The notes beneath the pieces were generated by a model, which had not been told where the DNA came from, ran no database searches, and saw only the letters and a list, made by a program, of their open reading frames with translations. The position numbers were made by a program, and so were the translations under genes. A stretch of 64,000 nucleotides of DNA from Streptomyces sp. NBC_01268 (GTDB lineage: Bacteria > Actinomycetota > Actinomycetes > Streptomycetales > Streptomycetaceae): assembly GCF_036240795.1 (NCBI RefSeq), contig NZ_CP108454.1:7314001-7378000 (forward strand), given 5' to 3'. Positions 42,821-52,179 of the stretch are shown one piece after another. Positions within the stretch are counted from its first letter, which is position 1. Every line of letters starts with the position of its first letter.

Positions 42821-42900
42821 GACGAACGCCGACGAACGCCGACGAACGCCGACGAGCTCCGAGGGACGCCGACGAACGCCGACGAACGCCGACGAGCTCC
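42821..42900 (+). repeat. 10-bp tandem repeat array
   Basis: Eight consecutive 10-bp units: GACGAACGCC three times, GACGAGCTCC, GAGGGACGCC, GACGAACGCC twice, GACGAGCTCC. The array is a partly duplicated 50-bp block. It is in the 285-bp gap between the nik operon's last gene and a small membrane protein gene, and codes for nothing supported. Confidence 0.8.
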
Positions 42901-43078
42901 GAGGGGCGGCGAGGGGTGCCGCCGAGCGCCGGGGAACGGCCGGTGCGGGCGCCGAGGAACGGTCTGCTCCGCAACGTCACCCGGATGGGCGCGCCGCCAT
43001 ACCGCCGTCCGGATCGTCCGGTCCGCCACACTGTCGGCCGAACGCCGCAATCCGGTGCGGCGCGAGGAGGGTTGCGCG

Positions 43079-43273
43079 ATGGCCGTTTCCGTATCCGTAC
43101 TGCTGCTCCTGCTGGTGCTTGCCGTGATCTTCCTGCGCAGCGGCGGCCTGAAGCTCTCCCACGCGCTGGTCTGCGCGCTGCTCGGCTTCTTCCTGGCCAG
43201 CACGAGCATGGCGCCCACCATCCAGAACGGGGTCGCCGCCACCGCCAACGTGGTGTCCAGCCTGAGGCCCTGA
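43079..43273 (+). CDS. Small two-helix membrane protein
   Basis: A 64-aa protein with two hydrophobic helices (residues 3-20, MAVSVSVLLLLLVLAVIFL; and about 28-47, SHALVCALLGFFLAST) and a short polar tail. No known catalytic motif. The ATG at 43079 has GAGGAGGG eight bases upstream, a strong ribosome binding site, which supports a real gene. Related small membrane proteins occur widely in Streptomyces without a known role. The gene stands alone. Confidence 0.75.
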   Translation: MAVSVSVLLLLLVLAVIFLRSGGLKLSHALVCALLGFFLASTSMAPTIQNGVAATANVVSSLRP

Positions 43274-43404
43274 CCGGCGTCCGCCGGATCGTTTCCCGAC
43301 CGTGAAGTGCGCGTGAAACGGAGCGCGTTCCCATGTACATCTCCAGCACCCGGGCCTAGCGTCGCCGCGGCGCGACCTTGTACGCACGCACCCGAGGAGC
43401 CGCA

Positions 43405-44994
43405 TTGACCACCCGACCCCCCGGTCGGCGAGCCCGCGCGCTCGCGCTGATCGCCGCCGTGAGCGCGACCGCGCTCGCCCTCGCCACGCCCGCCCTCGCC
43501 GACGGGATACCGCTCGCCCCCGGGCACCGGCTCGTCGAGCACTACGAGGGGGCGCCCGCCACCGCCCGGCCCGTCCCGGCCGAGGCCCCGCCCCAGCACC
43601 CGTACCTCGCCCCCAACGGGCGCAGCGGCATGCACGCCGACGCCGCCGGCAGCGGCACCCACCCGTTCTCCGGGCCGCTCGGCCGCGACCCGCGGGTCGA
43701 CAGCGAGAAGATCGCCGCGCTGGGCGGCGAATGCGCCACCGTCACCTTCGACGCCGGCGGCCGGCTCGTCACCGTCTGCGGCACCTTCAACGGCTTCCTG
43801 CTGAAGCTGCTCGACCCGCGCAGCCTGGACACCCTCGCCGAGTACAAGCTGCCGCAGCGCTCCTCCACCGTCGAGGCCCTCACCCGCCTCGACTTCGAGA
43901 AGATCTTCAAGGACACCTCCGGCGGCGCCTACTTCTACCTCGACGACCGCGACCGGGTCGTCCTGGCCGACTCGCGCCAGCACGTCCTGCGGCTGTCGCA
44001 CCGTCAGAAGACGGACGGCGTCTGGGAGTTCGTCGTCGAGGACGACTGGGACCTGACCTCCCTCGTCCCGCACGACTGCGTCAGCTGGACCCGTCTCTTC
44101 CCCAGCGGCGTCTGCGACCCGGTGACCTCCGTGATGCCCGACTGGGACGGGCGGATCTGGTGGGTGACCCGGCTCGGCCGCGTCGGCACCGTCGACCCCG
44201 GCACCGGCGCCCTGCGCGCGATCCGGCTCGACGGCGAGGAGATCCAGAACTCCTTCTCCGTCGCCGAGGACGGTGTCTCCATCGTCTCCGACCACGCCCT
44301 CTACAGCTTCCGCGCCGAACCCGACGGCACGCCGCGCGTCCAGTGGCGCCAGACCTACGACCGGGGCACCGGCACCAAGCCGGGCTCCGTGAACCAGGGC
44401 TCGGGCACCACCCCCGACCTCTTCGGCCAGAACGGCGCGCGGTACGTCGCCATCACCGACAACGCCGACGACCGGATGAACGTCCTGGTCTACCGGCGCG
44501 GCACCGACGTGGCCGAGGCGGACCGGCTCGTCTGCCGGGTCCCGGTCTTCGGCTCCGGGGCCTCCACCACCGACAACTCGCTGATCAGCTGGGGCGACAG
44601 CCTCGTCGTCGAGAACAACTACGGCTACGAGAACCCCGGCACGCTGACCTTCGGGCGCAGCGTCGTCGGCGGCGCGACCCGCGTCGACGTGCGCGCCGAC
44701 GGCAGCGGCTGCGACACGGTGTGGGAGAGCGACGTCCGCTCGCCCTCCACGGTGCCCAAGCTGTCCACCGCCAACGGCCTGCTCTACTTCTACGAGAAGC
44801 GGCCCCACGCCCTCGGCATCGACGCCTGGTACCTGACGGCCGTCGACTTCCGCACCGGCGGGCGGGCCTGGTCCCGGCTGACCGGCACCGGCCCCGCCTA
44901 CGACAACAACTGGGCGCCGATCACCATCGGCCCCGACGGCACCGCGTACGTCGGCGTCTTCAACGGCATCGTCGCCGTCCGCGACGGCGCCTGA
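43405..44994 (+). CDS. Secreted beta-propeller-like protein of unknown function
   Basis: An exported protein of about 529 aa. TTG at 43405 was chosen because GAGGAG lies six bases upstream; an earlier TTG at 43378 lacks one. The signal peptide (RRARALALIAAVSATALALATPALA-DG) predicts export. The mature part has repeating strands with GVS/GT/D turns (DDRDRVVLADSRQH, VMPDWDGRIWWVTRLGRVGTV, FGQNGARYVAITDNADDRMNV) resembling SMP-30/PQQ-like propellers. No catalytic residues can be named. Uniform codon use; a strong hairpin follows. Confidence 0.75.
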   Translation: MTTRPPGRRARALALIAAVSATALALATPALADGIPLAPGHRLVEHYEGAPATARPVPAEAPPQHPYLAPNGRSGMHADAAGSGTHPFSGPLGRDPRVDSEKIAALGGECATVTFDAGGRLVTVCGTFNGFLLKLLDPRSLDTLAEYKLPQRSSTVEALTRLDFEKIFKDTSGGAYFYLDDRDRVVLADSRQHVLRLSHRQKTDGVWEFVVEDDWDLTSLVPHDCVSWTRLFPSGVCDPVTSVMPDWDGRIWWVTRLGRVGTVDPGTGALRAIRLDGEEIQNSFSVAEDGVSIVSDHALYSFRAEPDGTPRVQWRQTYDRGTGTKPGSVNQGSGTTPDLFGQNGARYVAITDNADDRMNVLVYRRGTDVAEADRLVCRVPVFGSGASTTDNSLISWGDSLVVENNYGYENPGTLTFGRSVVGGATRVDVRADGSGCDTVWESDVRSPSTVPKLSTANGLLYFYEKRPHALGIDAWYLTAVDFRTGGRAWSRLTGTGPAYDNNWAPITIGPDGTAYVGVFNGIVAVRDGA

Positions 44995-45002
44995 CGGCCG
45001 CC

Positions 45003-45045
45003 GCGGGCGCGCCCGGGACCCCTGAGGGGACCCGGGCGCGCCCGC
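45003..45045. terminator. Strong bidirectional terminator
   Basis: Perfect 15-bp stem GCGGGCGCGCCCGGG (45003-45017) / CCCGGGCGCGCCCGC (45031-45045), with CCCC/GGGG pairing closer to the loop. It lies between the convergent propeller and VOC genes. Confidence 0.8.
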
Positions 45046-45057
45046 TGAGCAGGGGGC

Positions 45058-45855
45058 TCAGACCATCTCGGGCATCTTGCCGACCGTGGTCTTGACGTCG
45101 ATCACCGCGAACGCGGCGCCCTGCGGGTCCAGGATGGCCGCGAACCGTCCGAAGGGGCTGTCCATCGGCCCGAACACCTTCCGCCCGCCGGCCCGCTCGG
45201 CCGCCTCGACGGCCTTGTCACAGTTGTCGACGGCGAAGTAGATCTGGATGTACGCGGGGACCTCGGCCGGGAAGTCGTCCGGGCTCATCACCATCCGGCC
45301 CAGGACGGGGCCGGCACCCAGGTCGAAGACCCGGTAGTCCATGTGCTCGTCCTTGATCTTCTTCGAGCCGAAGTCGAAGACCGCGGTGAAGAAGTCGTCG
45401 GACTTGCCCGGCTCGCGGGTGAAGACCTCCGCCCACACGTAGCTGCCCGTCTCGCCCTCGAGCTCGAAGCCCTCGTGGGCTCCGGCCTGCCAGACGCCGA
45501 ACACCACGCCGGTCGGGTCCTGCGCCAGGCACATGGAACCGAAGTCGCCGACCTTCATCGGCTCCATCAGCAGGGTGCCGCCGGCGGCCTTGATCTTCTC
45601 CGCGGTGGTCTCCGCGTCGGGCGAGGCGAAGTACAGACACCAGGCCGACTGCGGCTCGCCGTCCTGTCCGGGCATCGGCGGGACGACCGCCGCGACCGCC
45701 TTGCCGTTCTTGTAGGCCTGGGTGTAGTTCCCGAACTCCGAGGCGGACTCGCCGAAGGTCCAGCCGAGGACGTCGGCGTAGAACGACTTCGCCCCCTCGA
45801 TGTCCGTGAACATCGCGTCGGTCCAGACCGGCGTGCCTTCCGTGCGTGAGGCCAT
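45058..45855 (-). CDS. VOC family protein, two modules
   Basis: A 265-aa double vicinal-oxygen-chelate protein with the entry strands TDIEGAKSFYADVLGWTFG and EVFTREPGKSDDFFTAVFDFGS. It resembles the product of the gene at 29927 in length and layout (same family, diverged). Substrate unknown. ATG start; AAGAGAG is present about six bases upstream. Confidence 0.85.
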   Translation of the reverse strand: MASRTEGTPVWTDAMFTDIEGAKSFYADVLGWTFGESASEFGNYTQAYKNGKAVAAVVPPMPGQDGEPQSAWCLYFASPDAETTAEKIKAAGGTLLMEPMKVGDFGSMCLAQDPTGVVFGVWQAGAHEGFELEGETGSYVWAEVFTREPGKSDDFFTAVFDFGSKKIKDEHMDYRVFDLGAGPVLGRMVMSPDDFPAEVPAYIQIYFAVDNCDKAVEAAERAGGRKVFGPMDSPFGRFAAILDPQGAAFAVIDVKTTVGKMPEMV

Positions 45856-46000
45856 GACGGGACTCTCTTCCGAATCGATGACGTGTCTACGGCCACGCTA
45901 ACCAGCTCCGCTCCGGCCCGCCTGGTGACGCACCGTGACGATCTCCGCCCCGCGTCCCGCCACCCGTCCCCCCATCCGTCCCGGCACGCGGCCCGGCACG

Positions 46001-46855
46001 TCACCGACGGTGTTCGCGGACGGTCGGCGACAGCTCCTTGAGCAGCGCCCAGAAGACCGGGAAGTCGGGGATCTCCTTCGACTCCCGGGCCCACCGGCCG
46101 CCGCCTGCGGTCCGCACCACGACCAGGCCGTCCCCGCGCAGCTCGCACCGTCGCACCCGCTCCCACGGGGACGAGCCCGACGGCAGCGTGATGCCCCGCC
46201 CGTCCAGCGCCACCTCGCCGAAGGCCACGCTGCCGCCCTCCTCCAGGGCGGACACCGCCGTCGGCAGGGCACGGCGGACCGTCTCGTCCAGGACGATCTG
46301 GGCCAGCTCGCGGATCTGCGAGTCGGTCGGCTTCGGCACGGTCTCCTCGTTGACGAACCCGCCCACCGACACCACCCGCCGTCCGCCGGTGGACAGGCGG
46401 TACGCGTAGCGCGTCCCCGCGTAGCCCCCGTGGACGTAGGTGCGGGTGACGTCCTGGTGCATCGCCGTCACCGAGGCCCAGGGCAGCGCCCGCGCGCCGC
46501 CGTCCGCGCCCGGACAGAGCAGCCCCCGCTCGTACAGGTACACGTACTCGTCGGGCCGTAAGGACGCGGCCGGCACCCTGCCGTACCGCCACACCTGCCG
46601 CCCGAGCAGCCCGAACGGCAGCACGAGGAGCGAGATGCCCGCCCAGGCCCCGACCAGCCGGGTGACGAGCACCGGGACCCACAGTCCCGCGACGGCGAGG
46701 AGCAGCAGCGCGGCGGGCGGCACGCCGCGGCGCCGTTCGCCCTCGGAGTGGTGCGCCCGAAATCCCCGTAAGTACACCCCGAGCCCGGCCTCACGCGCCG
46801 CACGCGTGGCCTCCTCGCCCGGCGGTGGCACCGTCACCCGGTCGCACGTCGTCAC
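46001..46855 (-). CDS. Membrane-anchored protein, DUF6585-like
   Basis: A 284-aa protein. Two hydrophobic helices (about residues 45-62 and 66-84) follow a short N-terminal segment, then a soluble part with the pattern EYVYLYERGLLCPG, DVTRTYVHGGYAGTRYAYRL and IRELAQIVLDETVRRALP. This looks like the DUF6585 group of actinobacterial membrane proteins, function unknown. The GTG at 46855 has GGAGGGGGG six bases upstream. Divergent or neighbouring genes give no clue to its role. Confidence 0.7.
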   Translation of the reverse strand: MTTCDRVTVPPPGEEATRAAREAGLGVYLRGFRAHHSEGERRRGVPPAALLLLAVAGLWVPVLVTRLVGAWAGISLLVLPFGLLGRQVWRYGRVPAASLRPDEYVYLYERGLLCPGADGGARALPWASVTAMHQDVTRTYVHGGYAGTRYAYRLSTGGRRVVSVGGFVNEETVPKPTDSQIRELAQIVLDETVRRALPTAVSALEEGGSVAFGEVALDGRGITLPSGSSPWERVRRCELRGDGLVVVRTAGGGRWARESKEIPDFPVFWALLKELSPTVREHRR

Positions 46856-46887
46856 AGCGCACCCCCCTCCCCCTCCTCGGCATGATG

Positions 46888-47382
46888 TCAGGGGCGTCCC
46901 GGGGGTGCCAGACGCCGGACGGCGTAGCGGTGGAACGGGGCGTCGTCGATGGGGAGTTCGGGCCGCCACAGCTTCAGGACCTGGGCCGAGGGGAGGAAGA
47001 GCGCGGTGGGCAGCCGGCCGGGGTCGGTCCACTCCCAGCGCTCGATCTTGTCGGGTTCGGCGACGGCCGGGGTGCCGGTGTGGGCGCGGACGATCGTCGC
47101 GGCGGTCATCCGGGTCAGCTCCGCGGAGGTCCGGGTGTCGAGGATGAGTCCGACGACCTGGGCGTCGGCCTCGTCCGCCACGAGCGTGGTCTCCTCGGCC
47201 AGTTCGCGCACCGCCGCCTGTTCGATCGACTCGCCGGGGTCGACCTTGCCGCCCGGGAGCTCCCAGACACCGGAGCGGTGCAGACCGAGCAGGACGCGGC
47301 CGGCGGCGTCGGTGACCACCACGCCCGCGCCGAGGGAGGCCTGCGCGGGTGGCGGCTGGGTGTTGCGGTGGGCGGCGGTCAT
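46888..47382 (-). CDS. Nudix hydrolase
   Basis: Pyrophosphohydrolase of 164 aa. The Nudix box spans residues 45-67 ([20 protein letters not shown], then TTL), with all metal-binding glutamates present; the usual Gly near its end is Thr, which is tolerated. Members remove the pyrophosphate of damaged nucleotides, NDP-sugars or CoA. The ATG at 47382 follows AGGAGAG. It ends 32 bp before the DUF6585-like gene's start, so the two may be co-transcribed. Confidence 0.87.
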   Translation of the reverse strand: MTAAHRNTQPPPAQASLGAGVVVTDAAGRVLLGLHRSGVWELPGGKVDPGESIEQAAVRELAEETTLVADEADAQVVGLILDTRTSAELTRMTAATIVRAHTGTPAVAEPDKIERWEWTDPGRLPTALFLPSAQVLKLWRPELPIDDAPFHRYAVRRLAPPGRP

Positions 47383-47443
47383 GGACTCTCCTCGGGCCGG
47401 GGCTCGTTGTGCTCCCCAGCCAACACCATGGCACCGACAGGGC

Positions 47444-48604
47444 TCAGAGCACCGCGATGCCCAGGGGCCGCGAGCCGGCCGTCAGACGGTGGGTGGTGCC
47501 GTCGGCGAGGTCGACGACCGTCAGGCCGTCCCAGTAGCCCTCGCGGGTGAAGCCGCCCGTGACGTAGGCGGTGCGCCCGTCCTTCGAGACGGCGACGTCC
47601 TCGTGCGGGCCGTCCAGGGGGTAGACGCGCTCGGCGCCGCCGGGCGAGCGGACCGTGAGGGACGGGCCCCGGTCGGTGGCGGCGTCGATGGGGCCGGTGC
47701 CGACGGTCAGGAGGGTGCCGTCGGGGGTGACCGTGACGCCGTGCTGGTGCGTGTTCGCCGTCATCGGCTGGATCTCGGAGCGGCCGGTGCGCGGGTCGAG
47801 GACGACGAGCCGCTCGCCCTCGAAGGGCAGCAGCAGCCGCCCGTCGGACGGGCGCACCGCCGCGTAGTGCGGCTTCAGCCAGGAGCCGAGCCCGCCCTCC
47901 GTCCCGTACGGGGCCACCTCGATCCGGCGCGGGCGCAGGGTGTCGGCGCGGACCACGGTCACGTCGAAGGAGTCGTGGTCCGTCGCGTACACCTCCGCGC
48001 CGTCGCGCGCGACGTCCACGTCGAAGGGGCGCCTCCCGACCGGCACGGTGTCCGTGACCTTCAGGGCCGCCGTGTCGATCACCTCCAGGGTGCCGTGCCT
48101 CCCGGGGACGTTGACGCCCACGTACGCCCGGCGCCCGTCGGGCGACAGGGCGATGCCCATGCCGCCGCCCCGGTACTCGCCGGTGGTGACGGGGCCCGTC
48201 GCCGTCCGGTACGGGACGAGGGCCAGCCGCGTGCGGGTGTCGGTGTCCACGACGGCGACGCCCTCGGCGGTGGCCACCCAGGCCCGGCCGTCGGAGCCGA
48301 CCGCCAGCCCGTACGGCGCGGTGCCGACCCGCACGGAGGAGACCGGGCCGCGCTTCGGGTCGACGAAGGTGACCGTGTCCGAGCCGAAGTCGGTGACGAG
48401 CAGCGTGCCCGCGGGGGTGGGCGTGGCGGGGGACGCGGACACGGGCGTGGACGGGGACGCCGGAGCGGGTGTGGGCGTGCCGGGGGAGGGGGTCGCCGGG
48501 GACGGCGGTGCGGAGGCCCGGGCGGTCTCCGTGCCGCCCTGGGCGCAGCCCGCGAGCAGGGCGACGGCGGCGGCCAGTCCGGCGAGGGCGCGGTGACGGT
48601 ACAT
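47444..48604 (-). CDS. YncE-like seven-bladed propeller lipoprotein
   Basis: A 386-aa secreted protein. Lipobox LLAGC (Cys near residue 20) after a short hydrophobic stretch predicts lipidation; residues 30-65 form a Pro/Thr/Ser linker. The remainder has YncE/40-residue propeller repeats ([51 protein letters not shown]). Homologues bind DNA or act as scaffolds; no enzyme residues are visible. The leader upstream is a long GACGG repeat tract. Confidence 0.82.
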   Translation of the reverse strand: MYRHRALAGLAAAVALLAGCAQGGTETARASAPPSPATPSPGTPTPAPASPSTPVSASPATPTPAGTLLVTDFGSDTVTFVDPKRGPVSSVRVGTAPYGLAVGSDGRAWVATAEGVAVVDTDTRTRLALVPYRTATGPVTTGEYRGGGMGIALSPDGRRAYVGVNVPGRHGTLEVIDTAALKVTDTVPVGRRPFDVDVARDGAEVYATDHDSFDVTVVRADTLRPRRIEVAPYGTEGGLGSWLKPHYAAVRPSDGRLLLPFEGERLVVLDPRTGRSEIQPMTANTHQHGVTVTPDGTLLTVGTGPIDAATDRGPSLTVRSPGGAERVYPLDGPHEDVAVSKDGRTAYVTGGFTREGYWDGLTVVDLADGTTHRLTAGSRPLGIAVL

Positions 48605-48913
48605 CGGCGGGACTCCTGAGGCGGGGCGGGCAGGGCGCGGGGCGGGCGGGCCGCGGGGCGAGGTGGGACGGACGGCGGGACGGCGGGACGGCGGGACGGA
48701 CGGCGGACGGACGGACGGCGGGACGGACTGACGGACGGGACTGACCGGACGGATCGGTGCGACTCGGCGCGTGCCGTCGGCGCGTGCCGTCGGGGCGTCG
48801 GGGTGTCGGCGCCCTCCGTCGCGGGACGACGGACACCGTCACCGGGTCGACGTGCGCCGGGGCGGCGGGCACCGCCCGTATCCCATGCTCCGGCCACCCA
48901 GGGGCCCGGCGGG
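48605..48913. other. 309-bp gap with GACGG-type simple repeats
   Basis: Positions 48666-48756 consist of short GGACGGC/GGACGGA units; GCGTGCCGTCGG occurs twice near 48770-48795. No gene is supported here. It contains the leader of the propeller lipoprotein gene and the intergenic region after the MBL-rhodanese gene. A secondary inverted repeat lies around 48830-48855 (GGGACGACGG). Confidence 0.6.
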
Positions 48914-50287
48914 TCATCCGATCGGCTGACCCGCCGGTGGCCGAAGGTCCCGCACCCCGCCGCTGGTCACCGCCCGCACCGCCAGGCCCGCCCGGTCCAG
49001 CAGGCCCGCCGCGACCGTCGCCCGTCGGCCGCTCCCGCAGACCGTCCAGATCTCCCGGTCGCGCGGCAACTCGACGACCCTTCGGGGCAGTTCGCTCAGC
49101 GGGACGTGCAGGGTGCCCGGGATGCCGCCCTCCGGGCGCTCCGGACGCACGTCGAGCGCCCGCACCTCGGGGAGCCTGGCGGCCAGCTCGGAGGCGTCCG
49201 CCGTCGGGAAGGAGCGCAGCGCCCGCCCGGCGGCCCGCCACGCGTCGACGCCGCCCGCGAGCACGCCTGCCACCTCCTCGTACCCGATCCGCAGCAGCTG
49301 GACCACCGCCTCCCGGGCGGCCTCGTCCGCCGGCTCGGGCAGGACGAGCACCAGGCGGGTGCCGAACGGCACCACCTCCGCGACCAGGCTCGCGAAGCGC
49401 TCGTCCAGTTCCTCTCCGAGCGCGCCCGGCAGGTGGCCCGCGGCGAAGGTCCGTCGGTCGCGGGCGTCCAGGACCTGGGCGCCGTCCCCCACCAGGCCGG
49501 CCACCGTCGAGGGGGCGAGCGGGCGGGGCACCGGCGGTCCGCCGAGGACGGTGGGGCCCGAGCGGTTGATCGGCGCCATGTAGCGGTAGTACGCGGGGTA
49601 CGGCGGCAGGCCCGTGGCCCGCTCGGTGACGTACCGGTCCGCGTCGCGCGGCGCGAGCGCAGGGTTGCCGCGCCGCTCGGCCCCGACCGTCGTCGTACGG
49701 TCCCGGCCGCCCGGCACGGGGCCCGCGGCGCAGGAGCTGCCCGCGCCGTGCGTCGGCAGCACCCGGGTGGCGTCCGGCAGCCGCGCGAGCCGCCGCAGCG
49801 AGCGGTACTGGGCGCGGGCCAGCTCCTCGGTGTGCGCGGCGCCCGACAGGTCGGTGCGGCCCGCGCCGCCGACGAGCAGGCTGCCGCCGGTGAAGACGGC
49901 GGCCGGCGGCTCCCCCGCCTCGTCGAGGACGAGGTACGCGGTGTGCTCGACGGTGTGCCCGGGGGTCTCCATCGCCCGCACGGTGACGTCGCCGACCGTG
50001 ATCTCGTCGTCCTCGGCGAGCGGCAGATGGGCGAAGGCGTACGGGGCGCGGGCCGGCCCCGCCACGGTGGCCCCGGTCGCCGCGCGCACCTCCAGGGCCC
50101 CGGAGAGGTAGTCGTTGTGGACGTGGGTCTCCAGGACGTAGCGGATCCGGACGCCCCGCGCGGCGCAGGACTCCAGCAGCGCCCAGCTGTCGCGCTGCGG
50201 GTCCACGAGCGCGGCCTCGTCGCCGCTGACCAGGAGGTAGCTGCTGTCGCCGAGCGAGGCGGCGGTCATGATCTCGATGGCGTGCAC
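48914..50287 (-). CDS. MBL-fold persulfide dioxygenase-like protein fused to rhodanese domains
   Basis: A 457-aa fusion. The N-terminal metallo-beta-lactamase domain (about residues 1-240) has LETHVHNDYLSGALEV, the metal motif in the HxHxDY form of persulfide dioxygenase/YrkH-like proteins, plus GHTVEHTAYLV. It is followed by two rhodanese-like modules; only the second retains a recognisable active loop, VCGSGRRATVAAGLL (Cys near 430). ETHE1-type enzymes oxidise glutathione persulfide to sulfite, and rhodaneses move sulfane sulfur. GTG start at 50287, ten bases after the stop of the sulfite oxidase-like gene on the same strand, so the two are coupled. Confidence 0.83.
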   Translation of the reverse strand: MHAIEIMTAASLGDSSYLLVSGDEAALVDPQRDSWALLESCAARGVRIRYVLETHVHNDYLSGALEVRAATGATVAGPARAPYAFAHLPLAEDDEITVGDVTVRAMETPGHTVEHTAYLVLDEAGEPPAAVFTGGSLLVGGAGRTDLSGAAHTEELARAQYRSLRRLARLPDATRVLPTHGAGSSCAAGPVPGGRDRTTTVGAERRGNPALAPRDADRYVTERATGLPPYPAYYRYMAPINRSGPTVLGGPPVPRPLAPSTVAGLVGDGAQVLDARDRRTFAAGHLPGALGEELDERFASLVAEVVPFGTRLVLVLPEPADEAAREAVVQLLRIGYEEVAGVLAGGVDAWRAAGRALRSFPTADASELAARLPEVRALDVRPERPEGGIPGTLHVPLSELPRRVVELPRDREIWTVCGSGRRATVAAGLLDRAGLAVRAVTSGGVRDLRPPAGQPIG

Positions 50288-50297
50288 GGTGCCTCCG

Positions 50298-51392
50298 TCA
50301 GACGACGACCACGTCGACCGCCGCCACCGGATTGCAGCCGTAGCCGCGGGCGTTCCAGTGGGCCCGCTCCGGCTGGACCGAGCCGTCCGCGTCGGTCGCC
50401 CGCGCGAGCACCCGGTAGCGGCCGGGGGAGTCCGGCGTCCACGGGCAGGACCAGCCCGTCCACGCGTACGGCCCCGAGGGCTCCGTCAGTTCGGCGTCCC
50501 GCCACCCCGCCGACGGGTCCGCCGGGGCGTCCTCGTGCACGGCCCGCACCTCGACCCGCCGCACCGGCACCCCGTCGCCCGACCAGGCCCGGCCCCGCAC
50601 CAGCGTCTCCCGGCCCCGCCGCAGGTCCTCGTCCGGCTCGGGAGAGGTGATCAGCGACTTGACCCGCAGCCCCGCGACCGGGCCCGCTGCGCCGCCGTCC
50701 GCGTCGACGTACACGTACTCCTCGCTCTGGAACACCCCGGCGAAGGGCTCCGTGACCGCCTGCGCCCCCACCAGCCACTTCACGTCCGCCACCGCGTACC
50801 GGCCGGGGACCACGAGCCGCACCGGCGCGCCGTGTTCGGGGGTGAGCGGCGCGCCGTCCAGACGGGTGGCGAGGAGGGTGCCGGGGTGGAGGGCGACGTC
50901 GAGCGGCAGGCTGCGGGCGAAGGGCGTGCGGCGCCCGCGCACGGTTCCCGCGTCGGCCCCGGTGAAGACGAACTCGACGGCCTCCGGGCCGATCCCGGCG
51001 CGCTCCGCGAGGAGCCGGAACGGTACGCCCGCGAACCGCGCGCAGCCGACCGCCCGCTGCCCCCAGGGCAGTCCGGGCGGCCGGGGCGTCATCAGGGCAC
51101 GGCCGTTGCCCGCGCACTCCAGGACCACGTCGAGTTCGGTGTGCGGGAGGGCGAGCAGTTCCGCGTACCCGAGACCGAAGGGCGCGCGCACCGCCCCGTC
51201 GATCCGCAGCCGCCACCCGGCGGGCGGGAGGGCCGGCACGCCGAAGTGGTCGCGGACGAAGAGGGCGCCGGCGGGGGTGACCGGTTCGGTCAGGGCGGCC
51301 GACGGCGTCTCGGCGTTGTACGGGTCGGTGGTCACCGTCTCCGGCGCCCATGCGGTGGCTCCCGGCCCGCGCGGGATCACGGAGGGGCACAT
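50298..51392 (-). CDS. Sulfite oxidase family molybdoenzyme coupled to persulfide dioxygenase-like gene
   Basis: A 364-aa Moco protein of the sulfite oxidase fold; the Moco cysteine is in VLECAGNGRALMTPRPP, and MDR-like pocket residues follow (GADAGTVRG). The C-terminal dimerisation domain has VRRVEVRAVHEDAP and GPYAWTGWSCPWTPDSPG. It is third in this window. Being directly upstream of the persulfide dioxygenase-like gene, it is a good candidate for oxidising the sulfite that enzyme would produce. Start ATG 51392 with GGAAGGACC immediately upstream. Confidence 0.85.
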   Translation of the reverse strand: MCPSVIPRGPGATAWAPETVTTDPYNAETPSAALTEPVTPAGALFVRDHFGVPALPPAGWRLRIDGAVRAPFGLGYAELLALPHTELDVVLECAGNGRALMTPRPPGLPWGQRAVGCARFAGVPFRLLAERAGIGPEAVEFVFTGADAGTVRGRRTPFARSLPLDVALHPGTLLATRLDGAPLTPEHGAPVRLVVPGRYAVADVKWLVGAQAVTEPFAGVFQSEEYVYVDADGGAAGPVAGLRVKSLITSPEPDEDLRRGRETLVRGRAWSGDGVPVRRVEVRAVHEDAPADPSAGWRDAELTEPSGPYAWTGWSCPWTPDSPGRYRVLARATDADGSVQPERAHWNARGYGCNPVAAVDVVVV

Positions 51393-51441
51393 GGTCCTTC
51401 CAGGCTACGCCCGGACCCTCCTGGGCCACCCGCCGGGCGCT

Positions 51442-51456
51442 GGGTCATACTGACCC
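51442..51456. promoter_or_regulatory. Perfect palindrome GGGTCA-TAC-TGACCC
   Basis: Arms GGGTCA (51442-51447) and TGACCC (51451-51456) around TAC, in the 96-bp divergent region between the sulfite-oxidase gene and the unknown gene at 51489. A second short dyad, AACA-GAT-TGTT, lies at 51466-51476. Either is a likely operator. Confidence 0.6.
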
Positions 51457-51488
51457 TCCTCGATCAACAGATTGTTTAAGGAGGACTC

Positions 51489-52073
51489 TTGGGCGCCAGC
51501 TTCAAGACGGTCGTCGAGGTGGGCCCCGGCCACCTCGCCCAGGCGCAGGCCCTCGGCCACGCCTTCCAGGAGGCCATCGCCCCCGCCACCGTCAACTACG
51601 ACTTCGACCACATCCGCGACGCGGCCGCGGCGATCCCCGACAGCACCATCGTGCGGATGGTGCGCGGCTGGGTCCTCCAGGAGCACGCCCCCGTCCTGGT
51701 CATGGTCCTCTCCCTCAAGGAGGCCGTCCGCCAGGCCCTGCCGCCCGAGTCGGCGCAGGCGTCCTTCTGGGACACCGTCGAGCGCGAACTCGTCGACGCC
51801 TTCACGGGCCTCGCCGCCCAGGAGGGCCTGCCGGGCCTCGCGTACTACGAGGAGGGCGTCGACCGCACCCGCTACTACCGGGACCTGTTCTTCGCCCTCC
51901 AGGACGAGGAGACGGGTGCGCACATGTACGCCATCGCCTTCTGCATCGACGTCACCATCGGCCTCGGCAAGGAGGCCGTCGGCGCCCTGGAGATGACCGA
52001 CGCCGTCCCCTTCGCGATCCGCCTGAACGCGATCGTGCTGCGCCAGGAGCTCGGCCGGGCCCTCGCCGCCTGA
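51489..52073 (+). CDS. Hypothetical protein upstream of lactate monooxygenase gene
   Basis: A 194-aa soluble protein I do not recognise. It is rich in Glu/Ala and mostly helical (LKEAVRQALPPESAQASFWDTVERELVDAF); it contains HIRDAAAAIPDS, LPGLAYYEEGVDRTRYYRDLFFALQD and HMYAIAFCIDVTIGLG. No membrane segment or signal. TTG start, with AAGGAGGA four bases upstream. A palindrome 33 bp before the start suggests specific regulation. It precedes a flavin enzyme by 107 bp on the same strand. Confidence 0.65.
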   Translation: MGASFKTVVEVGPGHLAQAQALGHAFQEAIAPATVNYDFDHIRDAAAAIPDSTIVRMVRGWVLQEHAPVLVMVLSLKEAVRQALPPESAQASFWDTVERELVDAFTGLAAQEGLPGLAYYEEGVDRTRYYRDLFFALQDEETGAHMYAIAFCIDVTIGLGKEAVGALEMTDAVPFAIRLNAIVLRQELGRALAA

Positions 52074-52179
52074 CCCTCCGCACCACGTCACGGCCCGCCG
52101 TCCCGGGCCATGGCCTTCCGCGGGTACCGGGCGGTAGCGTCGCCGCACAGCGGAGACCGGCGGAAGGACGAGACGCGCG

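Noticed and set aside
42821..42900. Repeat array as a possible CRISPR
   Set aside because: Units are 10 bp and contiguous with no spacers.
48666..48756. GACGG-rich tract as coding sequence
   Set aside because: Open frames here give only Arg/Gly/Asp repeats and no ribosome binding site.
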